NCBI GenBank assembly: GCA_947458585.1
Contig: CANGYY010000024.1
Coordinates: 1 to 35,831 of the forward strand
Length of the DNA stretch: 35,831 nucleotides
Reading direction: 5' to 3'
Source of the DNA: Cyclobacteriaceae bacterium
GTDB lineage: Bacteria > Bacteroidota > Bacteroidia > Cytophagales > Cyclobacteriaceae
The stretch's first letter is position 1; each line of letters opens with the position of its first letter. Shown here piece after piece: positions 16,567 to 23,941 of the stretch. The position numbers and the translations under genes are program-made. The notes below the pieces were generated by a model that was not told the DNA's origin, did no database searches, and saw only the letters and a list, made by a program, of their open reading frames with translations.

Positions 16567-16744
16567 TTGGTAAAAAAAAAGGTTTTTGGACAGTTTTTAG
16601 GAACAAAACGGGATGTTACAGGTTTTTGAAAATTTTGGTTGAATTTTCGTTTGAAAATGAAGGATTTAGAAAGGGGAATGAGAGTTTAAAAAAAATGTGT
16701 AACAGAGATTTTTTTTTTGGTGTTACGGATTTTTAGGGGGAGAA

Positions 16745-17186
16745 AACGTTAAAAATCCCCCCGAAATGCTTCGGGGCAGGCTCCTTTCGGGGATCACCAA
16801 CTTATCCATTATCACTAAACTCATAGTATCATCCGCCGCAGCGGATTCACCAACTCATGCATCATCTATACCCCCGGTTTCACCGGGGGTTACAAACCTA
16901 TCAACCCCGCAATCCTGCGGGGCGGGCTCCTTCGGGTTTGAATAAAATTAGGATTCCATAAAAAAGGATTGAGCACAATAAATCCTTTAAAGCAAATTTG
17001 AATTGGTGGCACTAATAGCCTCGAAGAGGCGAAATGATAGTAACCGCGGGTAAAACCCGTGGTTAGGAAAAAAAAAATTAGCCTAGAGCCCCGAAGGTGG
17101 CGATACTTTTTTTTTGTTTCGCCGCCTGCGGGGCTCAAGGTACTTCCCTATCCTTAACCCCCGGTTTCACCGGAGGTCATAATTGT
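16745..17186. repeat. Composite intergenic repeat, left of the AbiE genes
   Basis: A chain of GC-rich hairpins with no coding frame I trust. It includes CCCCCGGTTTCACCGGGGG (16871-16889), CCCCGCAATCCTGCGGGG (16905-16922), GCCTCGAAGAGGC (about 17018-17030) and CCGCGGGTAAAACCCGTGG (about 17044-17062). Bases 16866-17067 match 19262-19466 in order over about 200 bp. The minus-strand frame at 16890-17138 runs through this repeat and is rejected as a gene. Confidence 0.7.
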
Positions 17187-17280
17187 CAGGATCCTTCGGA
17201 TCTGGAATCAAAATAATAATTGAATTAAAAATCAGCGGCCTTTTTCCTTAAAATCAGCGTGAAAAACCACCAATAATTTT

Positions 17281-17340
17281 GCCAATTCCAGAAGTAAAAC
17301 AATGCCAATTTCGGAAGTAAAACCGTGACAATTTCGGTAA
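17281..17340. repeat. 23-bp tandem repeat, about 2.6 copies
   Basis: GCCAATTCCAGAAGTAAAAC (+AAT) at 17281-17303, GCCAATTTCGGAAGTAAAAC (+CGT) at 17304-17326, then a partial third copy GACAATTTCGG. Multiple short terminal repeats of this look occur at the ends of IS21-like elements in the phylum, so it may be a relic end. No transposase is present. Confidence 0.5.
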
Positions 17341-17424
17341 TTATTTTTTAAATAGTTGATATTAAGAAGGTTGTACTATTGGGTGAAAAATAAAACTAAG
17401 GCTCAAAACTTAAATGGAATTGAA

Positions 17425-18276
17425 TCACTCCACTTTCAAATAATCGATCAATTGCTCGAAATAATTTGGAGACCAAATGTCTAATTCTTGAGGATTTGGA
17501 ATAAATCGGATGACATCTTCCTTCACTCTATTCATGTCTAGAGAACGAATACGTTCGATGAGTAACTGATGAAGTTGTCCCTTGGTAAGAGACGGTTCGC
17601 TCCAATCCCCACTTTCACGAGCGCGTTCAGCAAGGTGTGCTAAATTTACGGGGATGCCTTTTTTGATATACCAGTCCAAATCATACCAATCCCTTCCCTT
17701 CACTCGCTCTTTCCATTTGCGGAAAAGTAAGGCATGCATTTTCCCCGCAAAAAGATTGGGTAACGTAAAGCAATTGACGTAAAATGAAAAGGGCTTAATC
17801 AACAACTTATTTTCTGTTTCAAACAGCAAGGGAGGTTGGGTATCTACCTCCAACTTGATTTTTATACTGGGCTTTTGGGAAAGGGAAAGCTGAGGGAGAT
17901 TGGTTTCAACCAAAAGTTCTCCCCAAAGTGTCTCTGCCTTTAAGAATGCAGAATCAATGGCGGAAATTGCCACTTTTGATTTCTGAATAAAGGTGACTTG
18001 CATTCCCAAAGCAGCAAATTCACTTTTTACTCCTTCTAGATAGGGGGCTAATTCAAAGGCTGAATTTTTTTCCAAAAGGGAAAAATCTAAATCCTCCGAA
18101 AAGCGATTCAATCCATGAAAAATCCGTAGGGCTGTACCCCCATAAAATGCGGCCTGCTTAAAAAAATTCGCCCGATACAATCCTGCCAAGGTGATTTCTT
18201 GCATGATTTCACGCAAAGCTTGCTCTGTTTCTAGCACTGTTTTGGGTGCGTACGAATCCATCCATTCCTTGATCAT
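17425..18276 (-). CDS. AbiEii/AbiGii-family nucleotidyltransferase toxin
   Basis: 283 residues of the DNA-polymerase-beta-like nucleotidyltransferase family of AbiEii toxins. It shows FYGGTALRIFHG (44-55, G-G-T/S motif), FSEDLDFSL (59-67, metal Asp residues), KIKLEVDTQPP (third acidic position) and AGKMHALLFRKWKERVKGRDWYDL-type motif IV (about 177-200). In studied members the toxin is bacteriostatic, and related MenT enzymes modify tRNA. The start overlaps the antitoxin stop by 4 nt (ATGA), the usual coupled pairing. All core residues look intact, so an active type IV-like toxin-antitoxin or phage-defence unit is likely. Repeats flank the pair on both sides. Confidence 0.85.
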   Translation of the reverse strand: MIKEWMDSYAPKTVLETEQALREIMQEITLAGLYRANFFKQAAFYGGTALRIFHGLNRFSEDLDFSLLEKNSAFELAPYLEGVKSEFAALGMQVTFIQKSKVAISAIDSAFLKAETLWGELLVETNLPQLSLSQKPSIKIKLEVDTQPPLLFETENKLLIKPFSFYVNCFTLPNLFAGKMHALLFRKWKERVKGRDWYDLDWYIKKGIPVNLAHLAERARESGDWSEPSLTKGQLHQLLIERIRSLDMNRVKEDVIRFIPNPQELDIWSPNYFEQLIDYLKVE

Positions 18277-18911
18277 AAGGCTTCAATTGTGTTTATAACT
18301 TCTTGAATACTATTTCTTTTGGGGCAGCTAGGCAGCCAACTTTTTATTGTTTCCAAATTAAGACCTTGCAGTTTTTCGCTGTCCAAGCGAAGGTCTTCCA
18401 GGAGAAAGGCTAGTGCCTGCTTCCTACTACGTAAGTTAACCCCTGAAGTAGTCACTAGCTTGTCGCAAAGCGCTTTTTCGGGGCTTGCTATTAATATAGT
18501 TTGCCTTGGAGTTACTGCCAGAGACTGAATCCCAAATGAATAATAAGGACTTGGAAGATGCGTGAAGGTAAAGATTCCCGTAGGAATTCGAAATTCTTTG
18601 GAAGGGTTGGTAGTCACGGAACTTACCGTGTACACTCGCTCTGGAATCAATCCCCAATAGGCCAAAGCTGCATCTTGGGACACATAGCTAGGCCCATAGA
18701 GGTGATTAGCGATGCAAAATGGCTCAGGAATTTGGGGACTAACGAGGCCACTGGTATGGTAAAGACCCCTACGAAGTTGAACCAAAAACCCTTGCTGCAC
18801 CAATTCCATCAGTTTATCGTAAGGCCTACGGTAATCCTTCAAGACATCCATGAGGACCTGGGTAGGTAGCGGAATTTCGCTGTAGGTTGCTAAATCTTTT
18901 ACTGGGTTCAT
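18273..18911 (-). CDS. AbiEi-like antitoxin/transcriptional repressor
   Basis: 212 residues with the AbiEi plan. An N-terminal winged-helix region (about 1-60, YDKLMELVQQGFLVQLRRGLYH) precedes the AbiEi antitoxin domain containing YGPSYVSQDAALAYWGLIPE, TVSSVTTNPSKEFRIPTGIFTF and LIASPEKALCDKLVTT. These are the most conserved blocks of the family. Known AbiEi proteins neutralise the toxin and repress their own promoter by binding inverted repeats. Here a strong pair of inverted repeats lies just upstream. ATG at 18911; the product is translationally coupled to the toxin gene. Confidence 0.85.
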   Translation of the reverse strand: MNPVKDLATYSEIPLPTQVLMDVLKDYRRPYDKLMELVQQGFLVQLRRGLYHTSGLVSPQIPEPFCIANHLYGPSYVSQDAALAYWGLIPERVYTVSSVTTNPSKEFRIPTGIFTFTHLPSPYYSFGIQSLAVTPRQTILIASPEKALCDKLVTTSGVNLRSRKQALAFLLEDLRLDSEKLQGLNLETIKSWLPSCPKRNSIQEVINTIEAL

Positions 18912-18915
18912 TTGT

Positions 18916-18923
18916 CAAAAATA
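18916..18923 (-). promoter_or_regulatory. Bacteroidota -7 element of the abiE operon
   Basis: On the minus strand TATTTTTG matches TAnnTTTG exactly. It ends 5 bp before the ATG at 18911, so the transcript would be leaderless or nearly so. No TTG is present at the -33 position; that space is occupied by the inverted repeat at 18927-18955. Confidence 0.5.
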
Positions 18924-18926
18924 AAT

Positions 18927-18955
18927 AGTTAATTCGGATTTTTTCCGAATTAACT
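18927..18955. promoter_or_regulatory. Perfect inverted repeat, probable AbiEi operator 1
   Basis: AGTTAATTCGGA, five T, then TCCGAATTAACT: 12-bp perfect arms. It lies between the -7 element and the -33 position of the abiE promoter, the right place for repression. AbiEi antitoxins studied elsewhere bind paired inverted repeats. Confidence 0.65.
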
Positions 18956-18984
18956 CCATTTTTATTACATATTTTATCGATTTT

Positions 18985-19000
18985 GCTTACTTGAGTAAGC
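18985..19000. promoter_or_regulatory. Second inverted repeat, probable AbiEi operator 2
   Basis: GCTTAC-TTGA-GTAAGC. A related half site GGAGTAAGCG lies at about 19025-19034. Its sequence differs from that of operator 1, so binding by the same protein is uncertain. Confidence 0.45.
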
Positions 19001-19093
19001 AGTTTTGGATACTTTTTGTACAGTGGAGTAAGCGATTTTTGAAGTTTATCCCACTTTTTTAACGCGGATAGGAGGTTCTATTTTACGCAGATA

Positions 19094-19550
19094 AGGTGGT
19101 GCCGAAAGCCTCGTAGAGGCGAAATAATTGTAACCGCGGGTGAAGCCCGGGGTAGGAAGAGTATATATGGCCTTAGAGTCCGCCACGGCGGACGATACTA
19201 GTTGCGCCCCCGCAATTCTACGGGGCAGGCTGCTTCGGGGCTTACCAAATCATACATTTTCCATACCCCCAGTTGCACCGGGGGTCATAATTGTATCAAT
19301 CCCGCAATCCTGCGGGACAGGCTCCTTCGGGTTTGAACAAAATGAGGATTCTACCTAGAAAGATTGCATAAACTATAGATCCTTTAAAGCAAAATTTAAA
19401 TAGGGACTACAAAAAGCCTCGAAGAGGCGAAACGATTATAACCCCGGGTGAAGCCCGGGGTATGGAAGCATGAAGTTGGTGAAGAGTCCGCCGCGGCGGA
19501 CGATACTATTTTTTGTGTCGCCCCCGCAATGCTACGGGGCAGGCACCTTA
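19094..19550. repeat. Composite intergenic repeat, right of the AbiE genes
   Basis: The same repeat family as at 16745-17186, here as two tandem units. The markers GCCTCG(T/A)AGAGGCGAAA, AACC(G/C)CGGGTGAAGCCCGGGG and CCGCAAT(C/G)CT(G/A)CGGG each recur. TCCGCCGCGGCGGACGATAC (about 19487-19506) repeats TCCGCCACGGCGGACGATAC (about 19178-19197). No gene is seen in it. Confidence 0.7.
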
Positions 19551-19624
19551 ACCCCTTGTCAAGGGGGATAAAGGTTTTTTTTGAAATAAAACCTTCGGGG
19601 TCTTTAGAGACCTTAAAAAAATAA

Positions 19625-19656
19625 AACCTTTGGGGTCTTTAAAGACCCCAAAGGTT
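19625..19656. terminator. 32-bp perfect palindrome, bidirectional terminator candidate
   Basis: AACCTTTGGGGTCTTT followed directly by its exact reverse complement AAAGACCCCAAAGGTT, then AAAAAAAA. A degenerate half copy (AAACCTTCGGGGTCTTTAGA) lies about 40 bp to the left. It lies behind the glnN terminator and could also stop transcription arriving from the left. Confidence 0.5.
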
Positions 19657-19682
19657 AAAAAAAAGCCCCGTAAACGGGGCTT
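19657..19682 (-). terminator. Rho-independent terminator of glnN
   Basis: On the minus strand AAGCCCCG-TTTA-CGGGGCTT is followed by a run of T (opposite 19657-19664). It begins 6 bp after the glnN stop codon. Confidence 0.85.
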
Positions 19683-19687
19683 AAAAC

Positions 19688-21850
19688 TTATCGAATAAAC
19701 AACATCTCTCTGTACTTCACCAGTGGCCAGCTTTCGTCGTCCACGAGCAACTCTAACTTGTCGACCGCATAGCGGATCTTGTCAAAGTAGGCTTCCTTCA
19801 CCTTGGACTGGTAGCCTTTGGCACGCTTGGTCACATCGTCTTCCTTGTTCAGCTGCTTGCGCGCCTCGGTCATCTCGTTGACCAAGGTCTGCAAATTGCC
19901 TACATGCTTGGAAATCTCCTTGATGCTATCTACCGCAGCAGAGTGATCCAAGCCCAAGCCTATCAATCCATTTGCATTTTCAATCAACTTGTTTTGATAC
20001 AAAATAGCAGTTGGAATGATGTGGTTCAAGGCCAAATCCCCCATCACACGGCTTTCAATCTGCACTTTCTTCATGAAAGCTTCCAATTCGATCTCGTGGC
20101 GCGCATGCACCTCCACATGGTTCAAGACCTTGTGCTTCTCAAATAGCTCTTTGGTGCTTTTCTTGGTATACACATCCAAGGCCTCTGGGGTAGACTTCAA
20201 GTTGGACAGGCCACGCTTCTGCGCTTCCTTAGCCCATTCCTCCGAGTAGCCATCTCCCTCAAAACGAATCTTCTTAGACTCCTTGATGTACTTACGCAAT
20301 ACGTCTACAATGGCAATTTTCTTTTCCTTGCCTGCATTCAATTCCTTCTCAATGTCCTTGTACAGCTGACGCAATACCTCGGCCACGATCACGTTCAAGG
20401 TAGTCATCGGTCCACCCGAGTTAGCAGAAGAGCCTACTGCGCGGAACTCAAATTTATTGCCCGTAAAGGCAAAAGGTGAGGTACGGTTACGATCGGTGTT
20501 GTCTAGGATGATTTCTGGGATCTTGGAGATGCCCAACTTCATGTACATGTTATCGCCCTTCTCGATCTTCACATTGCCGTTTTTCTCCAACTCATCCAAC
20601 AATTCGGACAAGGTCTCGCCCAAGAACACGGACATAATCGCTGGAGGAGCCTCGTTGGCACCCAAACGGAAGTCGTTGGAAGCGGAAGCAATGCTCGCAC
20701 GAAGCAAGTCAGCATGGTCGTATACCGCCTTTACGGTAGCCACGAGGAATACGAGGAACTGCAAGTTTTCACGGGCAGAGTTGCTCGGCTGAAACAAGTT
20801 GACTCCGGTATCGGTGATCAAAGACCAGTTGTTGTGCTTGCCACTGCCGTTCACGCCCGCAAATGGTTTCTCGTGAAACAAGACCTTGAAGCCATGCTTC
20901 TCCGCTACCTTGTCCATCACGTCCATTAGGAGTTGGTTGTGGTCTACTGCCTTGTTGATTTCTTCAAAAATCGGGGCCACCTCAAACTGTCCAGGTGCCA
21001 CCTCGTTGTGACGGGTAGATACTGGGATACCCAACTTGTGTGCTTCCACCTCAAACTCCATCATGTAGTCCTTCACACGGGTAGGGATGCTACCAAAATA
21101 GTGGTCTTCCAACTGCTGTCCACGTGCTGGGGTATGTCCAAATACCGAGCGACCTGCCATCACCAAATCGGGACGGGCAGCATACAAGGCCTTGTCAATT
21201 ACAAAATATTCTTGTTCGATCCCCAAAGAAGGAGATACCTTGCGTACATCACGGTCAAACAATTGGCAAATCGCCACCGCAGCCTCGTTGATGGACTCCA
21301 TGGACTTCAAAAGTGGGGTCTTGTAGTCTAGCGCCTCTCCCGTGTAGGACACGAAGATGGTCGGGATACACAAGGTCTTCTCGAATACGAAGATCGGAGA
21401 AGAAGGATCCCAAGCGGTGTAGCCTCTCGCCTCAAAAGTAGAGCGAATACCCCCATTTGGGAAAGAAGACGCATCAGGCTCCTGCTGAACGAGCGCAGAT
21501 CCTTTAAATTTTTCCATTCCCGCATACATATCAAAGAAGGAGTCGTGCTTCTCGGCAGTAGTGCCTGTCAAAGGCTGAAACCAGTGCGTGTAGTGGGTCA
21601 CTCCCTTACCAATCGCCCAGGTCTTCACTGCAGAAGCAACCTCTTCGGCGGTGCCTGTATCGATTTTGGAACCTTTGTCGATAGCTTCCATCACCTTTTT
21701 GAAGACGGAAGGAGCCAAGGTTTCTTTCATTTGCTGGGTGCCAAACACGTTGGAACCGAAGTAATCGGAAATCTTCGAAGAAGGTGGGGTGACATGGATT
21801 CGAGGTCTTGCCTGAACCATCGCCAATGCGCTTTGTCTGAGTGTTGCCAT
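19688..21850 (-). CDS. glnN: Type III glutamine synthetase (GSIII)
   Basis: 720 residues, the size of GSIII (about 700-730) and far longer than GSI (about 470). The N-terminus SKISDYFGSNVFG is GSIII-specific. Catalytic-fold blocks include THYTHWFQPLTGTTAEKHD, EQEYFVIDK (metal Glu), TRHNEVAPGQFEVAP (the NEVAPGQ/H motif), FHEKPFAGVNGSGKHNNWS and NRTSPFAFTGNKFEFRAVGS. It makes glutamine from glutamate, ammonia and ATP in the cytoplasm. GSIII is the main GS of many Bacteroidota. A TATTTTTG -7 element lies 33 bp upstream and a clear terminator follows. It is monocistronic and divergent from mtaB, and shows no anomalies. Confidence 0.95.
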   Translation of the reverse strand: MATLRQSALAMVQARPRIHVTPPSSKISDYFGSNVFGTQQMKETLAPSVFKKVMEAIDKGSKIDTGTAEEVASAVKTWAIGKGVTHYTHWFQPLTGTTAEKHDSFFDMYAGMEKFKGSALVQQEPDASSFPNGGIRSTFEARGYTAWDPSSPIFVFEKTLCIPTIFVSYTGEALDYKTPLLKSMESINEAAVAICQLFDRDVRKVSPSLGIEQEYFVIDKALYAARPDLVMAGRSVFGHTPARGQQLEDHYFGSIPTRVKDYMMEFEVEAHKLGIPVSTRHNEVAPGQFEVAPIFEEINKAVDHNQLLMDVMDKVAEKHGFKVLFHEKPFAGVNGSGKHNNWSLITDTGVNLFQPSNSARENLQFLVFLVATVKAVYDHADLLRASIASASNDFRLGANEAPPAIMSVFLGETLSELLDELEKNGNVKIEKGDNMYMKLGISKIPEIILDNTDRNRTSPFAFTGNKFEFRAVGSSANSGGPMTTLNVIVAEVLRQLYKDIEKELNAGKEKKIAIVDVLRKYIKESKKIRFEGDGYSEEWAKEAQKRGLSNLKSTPEALDVYTKKSTKELFEKHKVLNHVEVHARHEIELEAFMKKVQIESRVMGDLALNHIIPTAILYQNKLIENANGLIGLGLDHSAAVDSIKEISKHVGNLQTLVNEMTEARKQLNKEDDVTKRAKGYQSKVKEAYFDKIRYAVDKLELLVDDESWPLVKYREMLFIR

Positions 21851-21882
21851 GGAAAAAGAGAGGGGGTTTGAAATTATCCCTA

Positions 21883-21890
21883 CAAAAATA
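21883..21890 (-). promoter_or_regulatory. -7 element of glnN
   Basis: TATTTTTG on the minus strand matches TAnnTTTG exactly. A TTG lies 22 bp upstream (21913-21915), slightly beyond the usual 19-21. The predicted leader is about 29 nt. Confidence 0.6.
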
Positions 21891-22028
21891 GAAATTTTTG
21901 CTAATTTTTTACCAAACGGGTATTTTTTAAGGAGGTTTTTCTAAATTTTTATTGATTTCAAATTTTTTAGCCTCTTTTTGAGCCAAAAATTGGAAAAAAC
22001 ACGTTTTTTGATGACTTCACTTGAAGAA

Positions 22029-22058
22029 TTGTAAAAACCTTGGGATTGCCTACCTTTG
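22029..22058 (+). promoter_or_regulatory. Promoter of mtaB (TTG-N19-TACCTTTG)
   Basis: TTG at 22029-22031 and TACCTTTG at 22051-22058 match the Bacteroidota -33/-7 consensus, with 19 bp between. The expected transcript start is near 22062, downstream of the TTG codons (22040, 22046) of the longest frame, which rules them out as starts. Confidence 0.7.
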
Positions 22059-22084
22059 TGCATCAAATCAGTTCCACTCTTACT

Positions 22085-23395
22085 GTGAAGAAAGTTGCTT
22101 TTTATACCCTGGGTTGCAAACTCAATTTCTCGGAAACGTCGACCATTGCGCGGCAGTTTGAAGAAAAGGGCTTCCTGAAAGTTGATTTTCAGGAAAATCC
22201 GGACATCTACATCATCAATACCTGTTCGGTTACCGAAAACGCAGACAAGAAGTGTAAGAAGTTGGTTCGCGAGGCGAAAAAAATCTCTCCTGACTCCTAT
22301 GTTGCGATCATTGGCTGCTACGCACAGCTGAAGCCTACTGAAATCGCGGAAATAGAAGGCGTAGATGCCGTACTCGGCGCTGCCGAAAAATTCCGATTAC
22401 TCGAATTATTGGATGGATTTGCGAAGGAACAAGAAACCAAGGTGCTGGCCTCCGAGATCAGTGCAGCCACCAGCTTCGAAACTGCCTTTTCCATCAATGA
22501 CCGCACCCGAACTTTCTTAAAGGTTCAAGACGGCTGCAATTACGGTTGCGCCTTTTGTACCATACCCCTCGCTCGGGGGAAAAGTCGGAGCTCCAGCATC
22601 GCTCAGGTCCTGGAAGCAGCCCGAGCTATCGCCGACACGGAAGTGAAGGAAGTGGTCTTGACAGGCGTAAATATTGGGGACTTTGGCATCGTGGATGGCA
22701 AGCGTGAAGAGCGCTTTGCCGACCTGGTAATGGCCTTGGACGAGGTAGCAGGCATTGACCGCTTCCGCATCTCCTCCATAGAGCCCAACCTGCTTACCAA
22801 CGAGGTAATTGAATTTGTATCGCGATCCATGCGATTTGTACCGCACTTCCATATCCCGCTCCAATCCGGGTCGAATACCATCCTACGAAAAATGGGAAGA
22901 CGCTACCTGCGGGAATTGTACGAAGATCGGGTAAGCAAAATCAAAACCCTCCTCCCCCAGGCCTGTATCGGCGTGGACGTGATCGTGGGTTTCCCCGGGG
23001 AGACGGAGGAACTCTTCTTAGAAACCTACAACTTCCTGAACGAGCTAGACATTTCCTACCTCCACGTATTCACCTATTCGGAGCGTGCGAATACCCGTGC
23101 GGTGGACATGGAGGGGGTGGTTCCCTTGAAAATCCGGAACGAGCGCTCCAAGATGCTCCGCATTCTCTCGGAGAAAAAGCGTCGCAAATTTTACGAGGAG
23201 AATTTGGGCCAGACCTTTACTGTACTTTTTGAGGAGGACATTGAGGACGGGATGATGCATGGATTTACGGAAAACTACATCCGCGTCGCCGCCAAATACG
23301 ATCCCATGCTCATCAACGAACTGAAGCTTGTGACCTTGGATGAGGTGATGGGAAATGGGAATGTGAGTGTTACCGAGCCTGTCTTAGTCAGTTAA
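22085..23395 (+). CDS. mtaB: tRNA t6A37 methylthiotransferase MtaB
   Basis: 436 residues beginning at GTG (MKKVAFYTLGCKLNFSET). An N-terminal UPF0004 domain carries the cluster cysteines in YTLGCK, NTCSV and IGCYAQ. The radical SAM core follows with CNYGCAFCTIPLARG (CxxxCxxC), then a TRAM domain at the end. LGCKLN at the N-terminus places it in the MtaB (YqeV) group rather than MiaB or RimO. It adds a methylthio group to N6-threonylcarbamoyladenosine at tRNA position 37. The frame extends upstream to TTG 22040, but that part contains the promoter, so GTG 22085 is chosen. It is convergent with glgB across a palindrome array. Confidence 0.9.
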   Translation: MKKVAFYTLGCKLNFSETSTIARQFEEKGFLKVDFQENPDIYIINTCSVTENADKKCKKLVREAKKISPDSYVAIIGCYAQLKPTEIAEIEGVDAVLGAAEKFRLLELLDGFAKEQETKVLASEISAATSFETAFSINDRTRTFLKVQDGCNYGCAFCTIPLARGKSRSSSIAQVLEAARAIADTEVKEVVLTGVNIGDFGIVDGKREERFADLVMALDEVAGIDRFRISSIEPNLLTNEVIEFVSRSMRFVPHFHIPLQSGSNTILRKMGRRYLRELYEDRVSKIKTLLPQACIGVDVIVGFPGETEELFLETYNFLNELDISYLHVFTYSERANTRAVDMEGVVPLKIRNERSKMLRILSEKKRRKFYEENLGQTFTVLFEEDIEDGMMHGFTENYIRVAAKYDPMLINELKLVTLDEVMGNGNVSVTEPVLVS

Positions 23396-23433
23396 ACCTC
23401 CTTGGGCAGCTAGCCGTCGGCTAGCTTAAGGTT
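23394..23433 (+). terminator. Hairpin after mtaB, probable terminator
   Basis: AGCTAGCC-GTC-GGCTAGCT forms the inner stem (23407-23425). AAACCT and AGGTTT close it outside, followed by TTTCTTT. It starts at the stop codon. Confidence 0.5.
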
Positions 23434-23475
23434 TCTTTCATGAACTTCATGCAGAATAATCATGCCATTTTTTTT

Positions 23476-23938
23476 ATTCGCGCAAAGGTGCCATGACCTG
23501 CCTATGGTAGGTAGGCGTCCAATAATTTTTATTCGCGCAAAGGCGCCAAGAAGCAAAGAAATCCTGCTTTTCCCGATTTAATTGACAGGTAAATTTACCC
23601 TAATAAATCCTTTGCGGCTTATGCGGCTTTGCGAGATAAAACCCTTAGCCTACTCCAAGGAAGCAGGTAAAAAAAATATTCACGCAAAGAGCGCGAAGCC
23701 GCAAAGAAACTCAGCTTTTAATCGGCGGTTAGACAAGCCCTATTAAATCCTTTGCGCCTTATGCATCTTTGCGAGATAAAATTTAGCCTACTCAATGCAG
23801 GCAGGTAAAAAAAAATATTCGCGCAAAGGCGCCAAGACCTGCCTGCGGAAGGCAGGCGCAAAGAAATTTATCTTTTAATCGGCGGTTAGTCTAGCTCCAT
23901 CAAATCCTTTGCGGCTTATGCGGCTTTGCGAGATAAAA
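23476..23938. repeat. Tandem array of palindromic elements (three units plus a partial)
   Basis: Units lie at 23531-23643, 23678-23781 and 23817-23938. Each opens with ATTC(G/A)CGCAAAG and closes with CCTTTGCG(G/C)CTTATGC(G/A)(G/T)CTTTGCGAGATAAAA, an imperfect inverted pair. A partial unit is at 23476-23520. Spacers share AGCCTACTC and GCAGGTAAAAAA. A short CCTGCCTGCGGAAGGCAGGC repeat is inserted in the left arm of the third unit. The array fills the gap between convergent mtaB and glgB; no gene is present. Confidence 0.78.
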
Positions 23939-23941
23939 CCC

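Noticed and set aside
16890-17138. 82-codon minus-strand frame in the intergenic repeat
   Set aside because: It runs wholly through GC hairpins of a repeat found again at 19.1-19.5 kb, and its product has no family features.
17281-17340. CRISPR-like short repeats
   Set aside because: The 23-bp units abut with no spacer.
19140-19358. 72-codon plus-strand frame
   Set aside because: It lies within the composite repeat and reads through its palindromes; no promoter or homologue-like motif.
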